From positions 558,001 to 622,000 of the forward strand of contig JAGTJM010000016.1 of NCBI GenBank assembly GCA_020747015.1: a DNA stretch of 64,000 nt. Direction: 5' to 3'. The DNA comes from Pyrenochaeta sp. MPI-SDFR-AT-0127 (taxonomy: Eukaryota > Ascomycota > Dothideomycetes > Pleosporales > Cucurbitariaceae). A program made the translations under genes and the position numbers. Below the pieces are notes generated by a model. The model saw only the letters and a list, made by a program, of their open reading frames with translations, ran no database searches and was not told the DNA's origin. Numbering within the stretch: position 1 is the first letter of the stretch; every line of letters begins with the position of its first letter. This document shows, piece by piece, positions 25,319 to 36,378 of this stretch.

Positions 25319-27225
25319 TTAAATTCGGGCTAGCAGACGATGGGTTTCAGTACCCTCCACACCCGGAATGCGTACAACTTCCAAACATAAACCAAGCACA
25401 TCTCTTGTATCCCGTGGGTCAATGATCCCGTCATCATGCAAGGCAGCACTTGTTGCGTAGCTTTCACTATCCCTTGCCACTTCGTCACGGAACTTCTGCG
25501 TACTCGCATTCAGCTCTGCCTCGTTAATGTCGAGGCCTTGCGTTTGCGCACTCCCCCGCTGAACCGTCTCCATCACACCGGCAAGTTGATCAGGACCCAT
25601 GACGCTGCAACGCCCAATAGGCCATGTGAATAGAAATCTAGGCTTGAAACCACGACCGCACATGGCGTAGTTGCCAGCCCCGTATGAGGCGCCCATAATG
25701 ATGGAGATGTGTGGGACGGTTGAGGTGCTGACCGCAGATACCATTTGAGCACCCCGCTTGATGATAGCCGCGTGCTCGGCTTTGGATCCAACCATGAAGC
25801 CTGTTACGTTTTGGAGGAACAAAATTGGCGTGTGCCTGGGTCGTTGAAGTCAATGAGTGCTCTCTTCTGAGGAGGGCGGTTAAGCTACGTACTGTTGGTT
25901 ACACATCCGGATGAACTGTGTTCCTTTAGACGCTTCATCCGGGTTGATCACAGGCGTTCTATTGGCAACTATGCCTACCCGATGACCTTTTCCCTGACAT
26001 CAGCTATGCTACAGCAGTATGTGGAATGAATTCATCTTACCAAAGATGGAGGCCCATGCTGTAATCAGATTTCGTCCGTACTCGGGCTTGAACTCGAGAA
26101 TTCGAGAGTCATCAACTATGCGAATCAAGACTTCCATCATGTTGAATGGTTTTCGAATGTCAGGGTCAATGAACGAAATCATGTCCTCGGCTGGATATCG
26201 TGGAGGTAGAGCTATGATGGGCGAGAGAAAGTCTATAGAAGATAGATGTAGAGAGGCAACCCAGTCACGCGCCTTGCGAACTGCGTCGAATCTATAACGT
26301 ATCAGCGTATGTCATGGTCAGAAAGCAACCTCAAACTTACTCGTCTTCCGCCATTTGATCAGCTAAACCTGTCAATTGTGCATGAACTTTTGCACCCCCG
26401 AGTTCTTCTGGTTCAATAATTTCACCAGTAGCCATCTTCACCAGTGGTGGGCCGCCCAGAAAAACCTGCGCTTGGTCCTTCACGAAGATAGAATAGTCTG
26501 ATAATGCGGGATGGTATGCGCCGCCGGCTGTGCAAGAGCCAAATACCACTGCACATGACGGCTTCCCCTTTTGTGTGCGGACGGATAGGTCGCGAAATAT
26601 CTGACCGCCGCGATGAAAGACCTTGAACTGATAGGGTAAAAAGACACCGGCCTATAGTCGCTGTTATGTTAGTTTCCATTTGCAGGTTGGAAGTAGAGTG
26701 GCGTCTTTTACCGATTGAACAAGCGCAACGATGGGGAGATCATTTTCTATCGCGATTTCAGTCAAGCGATTCTGTTTCATGACGGTGTATTCATTCCACG
26801 CGCCCCCACTTTGTGTAGGAATGTGGGAGAGGATCAAGCATGGGCGATCGTGTATTAAACCAATACCGCCGATCATACTCGCGCATGGAGTTGAGTCTTT
26901 GAGATTATGGCCTGCAAAGGCACCAAGCTCAAGAAACGGAGAGTCGGAATCAAGTAGTAGCGCTATTCGATCCCGCGCTGTTGCAGAGTTAATAACAGCA
27001 TGTTTTTCATTGAGCTGTGAACTGACCGAGAAGTTGTCCTCGCGACGTGTGTCTGCTGAGTGCGGACGCTTTCCCCTCAGAACTTGCTTCATCGAGTGCC
27101 AAAGCATATCTCTCGAGAATAGGCTCCCAGTTCTTTCTGTTTTCTTCATGTTGTGCGCCTCCAATCTTGATAGATGATTGAATGACAGGGTATGCGGATT
27201 GCGGATGTCTTGATTGTACCGACAT
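25319..27225 (-). CDS. Acyl-CoA carboxylase carboxyltransferase (beta) subunit, MCC/GCC family
   Basis: Six exons (27225-27027, 26977-26712, 26651-26341, 26291-26041, 25986-25893, 25835-25319) with introns of 49, 60, 49, 54 and 57 nt give 545 residues in one continuous phase. Family blocks include RHTSRGQLLARDRI, SPFLELGAFAGH, FGSCTAGGAYHPALSDY, FLGGPPLVKMATGE, PILFLQNVTGFMVGSKAE and GASYGAGNYAMCGRGF. The enzyme transfers CO2 from biotin to an enoyl-CoA; the alpha partner is at 32181-34598. The segment that in MCC reads DHFGR(I/T)F here reads HRGGQIF (Gly codons 26604-26609), placing Gly where MCC has Phe. No mitochondrial presequence is evident, and the protein ends in ARI, close to a PTS1. 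MCC beta is the default family call; a geranyl-CoA-carboxylase-like specificity is inferred. Confidence 0.88.
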
Positions 27226-27584
27226 GATTGTATACAAAGGCGCCTACAACTAAAAATCGAGGAAGAGGGAAGAGAACCAAAAGCTAAGCCAGTATGATTG
27301 CGATCATTTCAAACATTGCCAAATCAAATAATTCGATTAGTACGTTGCTCCGTGGAGAGAGCAACCCACGGAATAGATCCGAGGCCTATCGAAAGACGGA
27401 CCGAACCGTGTTTGCCCCTTTCGGAACCAGTTTGATGCACCACGGCATCGCCGGGTGACGGACCAACCGCGCAAGGATGCATGCCGGTGAAAATAATACG
27501 ATTCCAGTTCAGCAGCCTTAGTGATAATGGAATTTACTGCTGGTCGTACTTGGCCCCGAATATTGATTTACTTTGTTCATTGAC
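27226..27584. promoter_or_regulatory. Divergent promoter: carboxylase beta / acyl-CoA synthetase
   Basis: 359 bp separate the two divergent starts. It contains CGG-N7-CCG at 27369-27381, CGGACCGAACCG at 27397-27408 and CGGACCAACCG at 27459-27469. CGG/CCG triplets are what Zn2Cys6 regulators usually bind, and such a regulator is encoded at 36476-38588. Binding is inferred. Confidence 0.45.
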
Positions 27585-29473
27585 ATGGCAAAACCAACGG
27601 CGTCATCACTGGTTCACGGCCCTACCGATCTTCCATTATGGCAAAAGACCATTGGAGCAATTCTGACGGAACAATCGCAGCGTTATGGAGATAAGACAGC
27701 TATCGTTGTGCCGTGGCAAGATGTCAGGTTTAGTTTCCAGGATCTGCAAACAAGCAGCGAAACGACTGCGAGAGCGCTGCTAGCAGCTGGTGTTCGAAAT
27801 GGTGACATGGTGGCCATAATGGCAGGCAACAGAATCGAGTATATTGACTTCTTTCTTGCAGCCGCAAGAATTGGATGTGCGTTGGTCGTTTTGAACAATA
27901 CGTATACACCGAGCGAATTGACATCGGCACTCTCACGCACCTGTTAGTTCATCCGCAATTCCCACCAACTTATTTCACTGACAAGATCATGTCACAATTG
28001 ACAGCTGCCAAGGTCCTACTCATAGCAAGTAATATTAGTAGCCGATCGCTCTCTGCTCATATTGAGAACACAAAAGCCTCTTTGACGGCTGGGAAGTTGC
28101 CGGATCTAGGACATGTTGTGGTGCTCCCAGCACATTCAGACAAAGTCCCAGGGTCTCTAGCTGGAACATATCAAGACTTCTTAGTTAAGGGAAACCGAGT
28201 GTCCGTCAGTGAGCTCCGAGCTGCTGAAAGCAAGGTGAAGTGTGAGGATGTCGTTAATGTCCAGTTTACTTCTGGGACGACGGGACTTCCAAAGGCAGCA
28301 CTCTTGACACACCGGTACGATCTTGCTCGCGTTTAATAAGTCTAGCTAACAGAACAGAAATATTCTCAATAATGGTCGCTTTGTAGGTACCAGAATGCAC
28401 CTTACCTCGCGGGACATTGTCTGTTGTCCGCCGCCGCTTTTCCATTGCTTCGGTATAGTTATGGGGTTCCTGAATACTTTATCGCATGGTGCTACTATCG
28501 TTCTTCCTGCCGACGCATTCGATGCGAGCCTAACCCTTGACGCTATTGCGGCAGAACGCTGCACTGCACTCCTCGGCGTTCCAACAATGTTCCTTGCGCA
28601 ACTCGAAAAACTCAAAACCAAGCCATATAAAATCAACACAATACGTGTCGGACTAGCATCAGGGGCCCCCGTACCTATAGTCTTGCAAGAGCGACTGAGC
28701 AACGAGATGGGAATCGCCGGCGTACTCATCGCATATGGCATGACAGAAGTCAGTCCGGTGTCTACCATGATGGACATTGGTGACCCTGAAGAAAGGAAGA
28801 AAGGAGGGTTAGGAAGAGCCATGCCTCATAATAGCGTGAAGATTATTGACCAAAACGGCCGTATCCTGCCTCGAGGTTCCAGGGGTGAGATTTGCTCTAG
28901 TGGGTATGCTCTAATGAGAGGATATCTCGATAATACGAAAGCTACAAATGAAGCAATGAGGAGAGACAAGAATGGGGTGCTCTGGATGCATACTGGAGAT
29001 GAAGGCATCATTGACGACCAAGGTTATGCCCACATTACAGGTCGGATCAAAGATATGATCATCAGAGGTCAGTAGACAGCCTTGATCTTAATTGTTCTGC
29101 ATTGACACACCTAGGTGGCGAAAACATATTCCCAGCCGAGATTGAAGAGCGATTGTTAGCACACTCGGCCGTGGCCGAGGTAAGTGTGATCGGACTTCCC
29201 GATGAAAAGTATGGCGAAATCGTCGGGTGCTTCATTCGAGCCGTTGAAAGCGAGAGAAAGCCGCAAGAGGCGGAATTAAGACAATGGGTTGGTTCGAAAT
29301 TGGGAAGGCACAAGGTTCCGGCGCATATATTCTGGGTTGGTATAGAAGAGGTTGTTGATGATTTCCCGAAAACTGGGAGTGGGAAGCACCAAAAGCACCT
29401 ACTTAGGGCTTTGGGGAAAAAGCTACTAGAGAAAACGCCTCAGATCGAACAGCTAGAGAGAGCGAGGCTTTGA
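27585..29473 (+). CDS. AMP-forming acyl-CoA synthetase, ACSF2-like, with PTS1
   Basis: Four exons (27585-27942, 28005-28314, 28358-29067, 29115-29473) give 578 residues; another ATG lies 12 bp upstream. The ATP/AMP motif VQFTSGTTGLPKAALLTH, the YGMTE block (IAYGMTEVSP), HTGDEG and GRIKDMIIRGGENIFPAEIEE are all present, as is the C-terminal GSGKHQKH segment with a candidate catalytic Lys. It should activate a free carboxylic acid to its CoA thioester. It is divergently paired with the carboxylase beta subunit, suggesting it feeds that pathway. The protein ends in ARL, which fits the PTS1 consensus [SAC][KRH][LM]. The acid is not known; medium or branched-chain acids are typical for this subfamily. 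Confidence 0.88.
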
Positions 29474-29779
29474 AGACACACGAAAGCCTGTGTAATGAAC
29501 CGGCTTCATTCTGTCACTTTCTTTGATGGTGATGTGACTATCCACACATGGATTGAAGCCCTATATCCATCCAATAGTACAACATATACGTATTTTTAGA
29601 ACCTCTTCTGTGTTACTGGTTCGATGTATCTATGACCGATGAAGATTGCGCATTGGAATGGATGTGAAAACTCACTGGGTTTCCAGATGATTATGCATTA
29701 ACAATATTTACACACGAATCGCGAAAGAATTGATGACAAAGAGAAGTAGATATTCAACAATTGCTACCGATGAAATTTT
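29474..29779. other. Convergent 3' intergenic region
   Basis: 306 bp, AT-rich, between the ends of the acyl-CoA synthetase and the lyase-hydratase fusion. Only 3' untranslated sequence is expected. Confidence 0.45.
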
Positions 29780-31662
29780 TTACAATTTAGCTTTCAAAGT
29801 TTTCAGGGTGAAGGCGTCCCAGTCAATATTTCGCCGACCCGCTTGAAATTCTCGCAAGCCATGCGCTGATTCAGCACCTGGATGCATCATCTCCTTGAAG
29901 ATTGTCTTTATGCTTGCTGCTTGAGCCCCTTTTGTTGTTCCAGGCTCGCTTGCCCTGACTAAGTCTTTTACTAACGTTGATGCTCGAGGGGCAGCTGCCC
30001 TGAGCTGTAGTAAGTACTGATCAAGAGCTCTGTCTAAGCCTTGTTGATTCTCAACCATTTTTGTTACGAAGCCCAGAGAAAGTAGTTGAGGGAAGGGTAC
30101 CGGTCGACCACTGAGCATTGCTTCCCGAGTAAAAGCAGGACCCCACTCTCTTATTACATACTTCGAAATTGTAGCAGGAGAGAGGCCCAATTTGACTTCA
30201 CTAAGGCTAAAGGTAGCATCTGCTGTTCCGATACGGACATCGCATGCAAAGGCCAAGCCGACTCCTCCTCCAAAGGCTGGACCATTTACAGCAGCAATGG
30301 TGACTTGCGGAGCTTCAGAAATTGCTTCGAATAGTCGTGTCAGTCGGTGAAACTGATTGTCGCTAGCCTTTTCGTCGCGTGCAACTGCACTATCTTGGCC
30401 AAGATCCATTCCTGTACAAAAGAACTTTCCGCGTGCTGTCAAGGCTATACGAGTTATTGTCTTATCGGCAGAGGCATTTTCAAAGAACTCCGTGATGTTT
30501 GCTATCATTGGAGCGGTCAGCGCATTCCCGTTCTTTGGTCTGTCAAGGACAATCTTGACATTCACCCCTGAACGATAGATTTGGAGACCATCTGTGCGAA
30601 TAGGGAGCGCAACCCAATCCATGACTTTGTCTGTCCCTTGCATTAATGCGGAAGGTGATGACGATGACGATGACGATCTACGAGGTTCATGTTTGCCAGT
30701 CAAAGCCGCCCCTACGCGACTATCGTTGACTTTCCCAAGCTTCTCGGAAATCCATGCTCCGGTTTCGGACAGTTTCTGGAGGTCAACTCCAGTTGAGACG
30801 CCTGCACGTTCGAAAAGATACACTAAGTCTTCGGTGGCTACGTTTCCTTTTGCCCCCGGAGCGTACGGGCAGCCACCTAGACCTCCAACACTGCTGTCAA
30901 AAACACGTACCCCGAGCTGAAAGGCTGTCCAGGCATTAGAAACAGCTTGTCCATACGTATCATGGAAGTGTCCAGCAAGCTTATGAGCAGGAATCCCGTG
31001 TTCATAGAGATATGAGAAAAGCCGTCGAACGTCCGCTGCAGTACCTGCACCGAGTGTGTCTCCCAGGCTGATTTCGTAACAGCCTGCCTCGAGGAGTCGC
31101 TGAGCAACATGGAGTACAGCTGCCTCCGGAGTGGGGCCATCGAAGGGGTCCTCAAATATGCATGAGATGTACCTAGTCTCGGAGTCAGTCCATGTTCTAC
31201 AAGCTTCTTCCTTATTGCACCAACGTACCCACGGACCTGAACACCAGCTCTGATAGCAACAGCAGCAACCTCCCCAGCTCTTCTTAGTCCCTCTTCTACT
31301 GTGCAATTTGTATTTGCTTTACTGAAACCTTCGGTGGCACTAACAAAGACGGCAACCTCCTTTACGCCATGCTGCAGAGCAAGCTCTAAACCTTTGCGAT
31401 TCGGTACCAGAACAGGCATTCGATTCGACGGTTGGGCAATCAAGGCTTGCACGCCATGATGGGATAGCAACTTCTGATTGTCGGCAAGCTGGGGGATCGC
31501 TTTTGGTGATACCGCCGATGTCAGCTCAATTTGGGTCAAGCCGGTTGCTCGCAGACGTTCAATGAGCTCGATCTTTGTGGCCGTTGGGATCGATTTGGCG
31601 ATATTTTGCAGCCCATCTCGTGGCCCTACTTCCATAATACGAACTGTACTTTGGGTGCCCAT
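29780..31662 (-). CDS. HMG-CoA lyase fused to LiuC/AtuE-type enoyl-CoA hydratase, with PTS1
   Basis: Two exons (31662-31229 and 31172-29780) give 608 residues. Residues 1-~300 are a complete HMG-CoA lyase: PRDGLQ (R15), AGHFHDTYG with the metal-binding His pair at about 213/215, and the Cys loop VGGLGGCPYAPG (C246). A Ser-rich linker (about 308-325) leads into a crotonase domain with the oxyanion loop NGPAFGGGVGLAFACD and SEVKLGLSPATISKYVI. That last block is the pattern I recall for methylglutaconyl-CoA and isohexenylglutaconyl-CoA hydratases. The two domains catalyse consecutive steps: hydration of a 3-methylglutaconyl-type CoA, then cleavage. The protein ends in AKL, a PTS1. An in-frame ATG at 31755 would add 31 residues; if used it might give a second targeting signal. 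Confidence 0.9.
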
Positions 31663-32180
31663 ACTGGGAATATGATGTATATCGAATAACTGACGACTGT
31701 TATTGGTATACGAATACACTTTCGCAACTTTGTGGAGACTGTAAATGCTCAGCAAGGCACAAACCTATTAGCATCAACAACAGTTTCTTACCCCAAAATT
31801 GAGCCACGGCATGCATCGGATTGCTGAATTTGTTTTTTCGGATTTGGCCAGTGAATGATCAGGCATGCCGGGAGACGCGGTGGACCCGGCCACCATTGCC
31901 AGCGCGGGCCGCGGCCCGTGATCCGCGATCTCAGTTGTGACACTCTCCGTCTCTGGCCGATTTTTGGCGCCTTTGAACTCTCCGTGTGCATCCCCACATT
32001 GGAGCATTTGACGCGGTTGCTTGATTTCGGCCGCAAGTGCACAATCTTCACGTGCTCAAATTGCAATAATCTGATACAAGCAATATGGTGTTGGAAACGA
32101 CAGAATTTCAATGCAACACTAGAATGAGATTTAACCCGTTGTTGTTACCAACGAAATGCATTTTGTGTGTATTTATTATC
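31663..32180. other. Intergenic region upstream of the lyase-hydratase gene
   Basis: 518 bp between the start of the fusion gene and the stop of the upstream biotin carboxylase gene on the same strand. It contains a GC-rich block at about 31863-31930 rich in CGG/CCG triplets, which may be the fusion gene's promoter. Confidence 0.4.
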
Positions 32181-34598
32181 TTAAGAAACTTCACACAAAA
32201 TGCTACCCTCGTCGATCGCTTCTCCGTCGCGTCGAGTAGTGCTAAATTCACCATCGTCTGGTGCCGCGATACTCATTTCCATTTTCATGCTCTCAATGAC
32301 CATCAAAGTCTCCCCTTTCTCGACCTTGTCTCCAGCTTGCTTTAGTATCCTTAGCACCTTGCATGGCATTGGTGCCTTCACTACCTTCAGTCCACCGTCG
32401 TTCGCCGCTACTATGCTCTCACGCATGCTCTCAGCGAAAGTAAGACAGCTGTATACTCTATACTCGACCCATGTGCCAAGTATGGGAATATGTGCGTACA
32501 CTACTGTGCCTTGGCCCTTGTCGGCAGAAGAGCTATAATTCTGACGAGTTTCGGTGCAATAGATCGCCGTGGTCTTCTTGCCATCGATAGAAGAGGTTAC
32601 TACATCAGCATGCCAGTTTGGAGTCTGGGATATCCTCCTGACTTCTTCAAGAAGAATTCGCTGTGAAGACTGATCGCCCCGACTGCCATTTCTGACAGCG
32701 GCACTGATGATGTTGTACTTTGCTGTGAGTGCGTTTGCAGGACTTTGCTTATCATTTTCGCTTGATTCCAGTTGTGGTACTTTTTGGGAGTAGACGTTGA
32801 AGTGACGTGAATCGTTGCCAACCATCTCAGCGACAACCAAGGATGCTTGTTCTTGTGCTTCTTCTCTCGTGATTTGCTCGCTGTAGGCGACAAGAACGTT
32901 AACCGATCGGTTGATCGGATCGAACCTTTGATTTCTAAAACCCAAGCGAACGTGACGAAACGTCGACCTTGAGGCGTATTGCGTGGATTTCAGATACAGA
33001 GATGCTGTGGCTCCCAGGGACCGGTACAAGGTGCTTGGATCGGCTTGATGGGGATTTCGAAGTAAGGTCTTCAAGTTTGCCCCAATGAAGGATGTTGTAT
33101 AAGCAGGGTCTTTGAAATCAGAGTGCGACAGACATGCTTGGAGGAAGAGCTGGTTTGTGCGGACTCCCACGCATGCAGTGTTTGCCAGTATTCTGATCAT
33201 CTTCTCGATGGCCTGAGTGCGATTTGGAGCCCAAACTATGAGCTTAGCGATCATAGAGTCGAAGTAAATCGAGACTTGTGAACCGTTTTGGATGGCTGTC
33301 TCATACCGAATGTCACGTCCAGGACCCAGAATTCCCGGCGCTGGTTGCCATGCTCTCACCACTCCATGCTCAGGAAAGAAGTCGCGTTGAGCATCCTCAG
33401 CGCAAAGTCGGCATTCGATCGCATGGCCGTTCCGTGCTACGCTTTTCAAGGGTTGGAGTTCGTCTAGTCGTCCTCCAGTGGCAACGTAAAGCTGCAATGA
33501 CACCAAGTCTACTCCAGTGATCTCCTCGGTGATCGGATGCTCAACCTGAAGTCGTGCGTTGACTTCTAGAAAATAGTACTTTTCCGCTACAACATCCACA
33601 ACGAATTCAACAGTACCAGCACCCTCGTAGCCTATCAATTCCGCAATACGAGTGGCCGACTTGCTTATCCGTGTCCGCATATCGTCGCTCAGCCACGGGC
33701 ATGGTGCCTCCTCGATAACCTTCTGATGCCTCCGCTGCACCGAACAGTCACGATCCCAGAGCGAGACAACCCGTCCATGACTATCGCCAATGATTTGTAC
33801 CTCCACGTGCTTTCCAGCCTCGATGTACTTTTCCAAGATACAGTCTTCAGACCCAAAACTCCGCCTAGCTTCTGATTGAGCGCGCTCAAGCTCATCGCGT
33901 AAGGTTGATGGGTCGCGGACGATTCGCATGCCTTTGCCCCCACCGCCAGCAGAAGCTTTGAGCATAACCGGGAAACCAATGGACTTTGCTGCATCTTCTA
34001 GATCCTGCAGGCTCTGGCTTGTACCAGAGAAGCCTGGGATGAGGGGTACTTCCGGCGCCTTTTGGCTAAGATAGTCTTTGGAACTTCGCTTGTTCCCAAG
34101 TGTTGACATGGCGAGACTGCTGGGCCCGAGAAAGATGAGGCCAGCTTCCCTAACACGATCTGCAAAGTCTGGGTTCTCACTAAGGTAGCCATATCCTGGA
34201 TGCAAGGCATGTGCACCTGCTTCTACCGCTTTGCTAACAAGCAAGTCAATGTCCAAGAATGGATTTATTGCTGCGTCCTCAATGCGCCCTAGATCGATGG
34301 CTTCGTCGGCATCTGCGAAATGTTTTGAGCCCTTGTCCCTGAATTTTGTCATTTAGTACGACTCATTGTGCATAGGTATGAGTATGGGCGCCTACTCTTG
34401 GACATAGATTGCAATTGAGGTCAAGTTCAGCTTGCGGCAAGTCGCAATGATACGACATGCTATCTCACCCCGGTTTGCGATAAAGACTCTTCGAATTTTA
34501 GGTGATCCATCGCTGTTAAGTAATGGTTGAGCAATGAAAAGTGGCGGCCGTTGACTATCGGCGCTCTCTAAGGAGGTTTCCATGCGAGGTGAGGACAT
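32181..34598 (-). CDS. Acyl-CoA carboxylase biotin carboxylase/BCCP (alpha) subunit
   Basis: Two exons (34598-34396 and 34338-32181) give 786 residues; an upstream in-frame ATG at 34706 would add 36. The biotin carboxylase domain opens with RRVFIANRGEIACRIIATCR and continues with LHPGYGYLSENPDFAD, the ATP-grasp Gly loop KASAGGGGKGMRIV, EKYIEAGKHVEVQIIGD and FLEVNARLQVEHPITEE. After a diverged middle region (about 450-690) comes the biotinyl domain, with the biotin Lys in VIESMKMEM (about K753). It supplies carboxybiotin to the beta subunit at 25319. It ends in EVS, so it carries no PTS1, and no clear mitochondrial presequence or PTS2 is seen. If the complex is peroxisomal, alpha would need to enter bound to beta. 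Confidence 0.9.
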
Positions 34599-34918
34599 AG
34601 TTACAGGAAAGGTGAATGTAAAATGCGACGACCATACCACGCGACGATAAGTATTGGGAATATAATCAGTCTTTGTGCGCTCAGAATTGATAGAACTATT
34701 ATTCACAATTAAACATAGGCCCTGATGGTATCAGACTAGAGCCGGGACCCAGCCGGACCATCTGCACGGCTGCATCCGCGCCAAGAAACGGGGATACCGA
34801 TCACCTTCCGTCTCGCTGTCGAGCCGAGGGAGCTACCCTGTTGGATGCATCTTCGCAATAGAAAGTCTCCAACTGCACGTAGATATGTTTGAAACGCTTC
34901 ATGTTGTATCTTGCCACA
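34599..34918. promoter_or_regulatory. Divergent promoter: carboxylase alpha / acyl-CoA dehydrogenase
   Basis: 320 bp between divergent starts. A CGGACCA copy lies at 34754-34760, matching the CGGACC core found twice in the other divergent promoter of the cluster, and a CGG-N5-CCG (CGGGGATACCG) lies at about 34788-34798. Control by the cluster's Zn2Cys6 protein is inferred. Confidence 0.4.
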
Positions 34919-36378
34919 ATGGCTTCAGTAATTACACCACTTTATAGCGATCCGCTTCATCTTACTCGCGCTGCGAGCCCATATTACCAAGATTCACACT
35001 ATCGCCTTCAGCGTGAAATCCGAGAATACGTTGACAAACACATTGCGCCCTTTTGCGAAGAATGGGAAAGAAATGGCAATGTTCCTCCTGAAGTCCTTGC
35101 ACGCCACGCTGAGTTGGGCTATGCCGCCGTTTCTGTGTACCCACTGGCAGCTCAATATTTGAACGGCCAACGACTTCCTGCCGATATCAAGCCCTCAGAA
35201 TGGGATGGATTCCATGACTTGATATTCATTGATGAGATTGCCCGTTGCGGATACTTGGGAGTGATTTGGGGTCTCAGTTGTGGAAACTCTATCGGAGTTC
35301 CGCCACTGGTGAACTTTGGAAACGCAGATCAGAAGCGTAGGTTCTTACCGGATGTTCTTCAAGGTAGATCAAGGTTTTGCCTGGGGGTCACGGAGCCAGA
35401 TGGTGAGTAGAGATCCCAAAGAAAGCCGATAGCATAAGCTAATACTTCACAGCCGGATCAGATGTTGCATCCCTTACTACAACTGCTGAACGGCGCGGCA
35501 ACCACTACATCGTCAATGGAGCCAAGAAGTGGATAACAAACGGTAGTTTTGCAGACTATTGCATGGCTGCGGTGCGCACAGGCGGGGAAGGAGCAAAAGG
35601 AGTCTCTGCCCTGATTGTGCCTTTGAAGGCGAAAGGTGTTACATGCAAGAAGATCCCGAATTCCGGCGTCCATGCCAGCGGTACGTATACCGGACCTTGT
35701 GGTACCTGTACAAAGCAGACACGCGTTACTAATATCGAATCTCAGCTTCCACATACATAGAATTAGACGAAGTCGAGGTTCCAGTGGAAAATTTAGTTGG
35801 TACAGAGAATAATGGCTTTGGAATCATTATGTCAAGTAATATCCTCCTCCTCAGACACGTTGAAACTTTGTCTAACTCTTTTAGACTTCAATCATGAGAG
35901 GCTTTGGCTAGCATGCACAAGTCTTCGCTTAGCTCGCGTGTGTGCTGAAGATGCGTTCAATCATGCAACTGTCCGCGAAACGTTCGGTAAGAAACTTATC
36001 GAGAACCAAGTCATTCGCCAAAAGATCTCTTGTTTCGGCCGCAGCATTGATTCAGCGTATTCATGGATGGAACAATTGGTCTTCCTCACAGAGCATGGAA
36101 AGCGGACTGGCCAGGATCCAGTCATAAGCGGGCCAATTGCGAACCTCAAAGTACTCGCTGGGAAGACACTTGAAATCGTCAACCGTGAGGCCCAACAGAT
36201 AATGGGAGGGCTTGGGTATTCGAAAAATGGTCGTGGTGCGAGAATCGAACAGATAAGCCGGGACCTGAGGGTGATGGTGGTCGGCGGTGGTAGTGAGGAA
36301 ATCCTGATTGATCTATCCGTCAGCCAAGAACTGAGGGCCATGGAAAAACTGTGCAAGCACAATAAGTCTCGTCTATAA
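34919..36378 (+). CDS. Acyl-CoA dehydrogenase with IVD-like catalytic Glu position and PTS1
   Basis: Four exons (34919-35402, 35453-35680, 35746-35835, 35885-36378) give 431 residues. The family blocks CLGVTEPDAGSDVASL, NGAKKWITNGSFADY and GGLGYSKNGRGARIEQISRD are clear. The usual catalytic Glu of MCAD (in IYEGT) is absent: the equivalent stretch reads VMVVGGGSEEI. A Glu instead sits at residue 272 in SNFNHERLWLA, corresponding to the E254 region of isovaleryl-CoA dehydrogenase (LERL). That supports a beta-branched acyl-CoA substrate. The protein ends in SRL, a PTS1. Fungal peroxisomal acyl-CoA dehydrogenases are known. It is divergently paired with the carboxylase alpha subunit and should supply the enoyl-CoA that the carboxylase uses. 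Confidence 0.89.

Noticed and set aside
25319..36378. Simple call of the cluster as canonical mitochondrial leucine degradation
   Set aside because: PTS1 tails, the Gly substitution in the beta subunit, the added synthetase and lack of clear presequences argue against it, though leucine-derived isovalerate remains a possible substrate.
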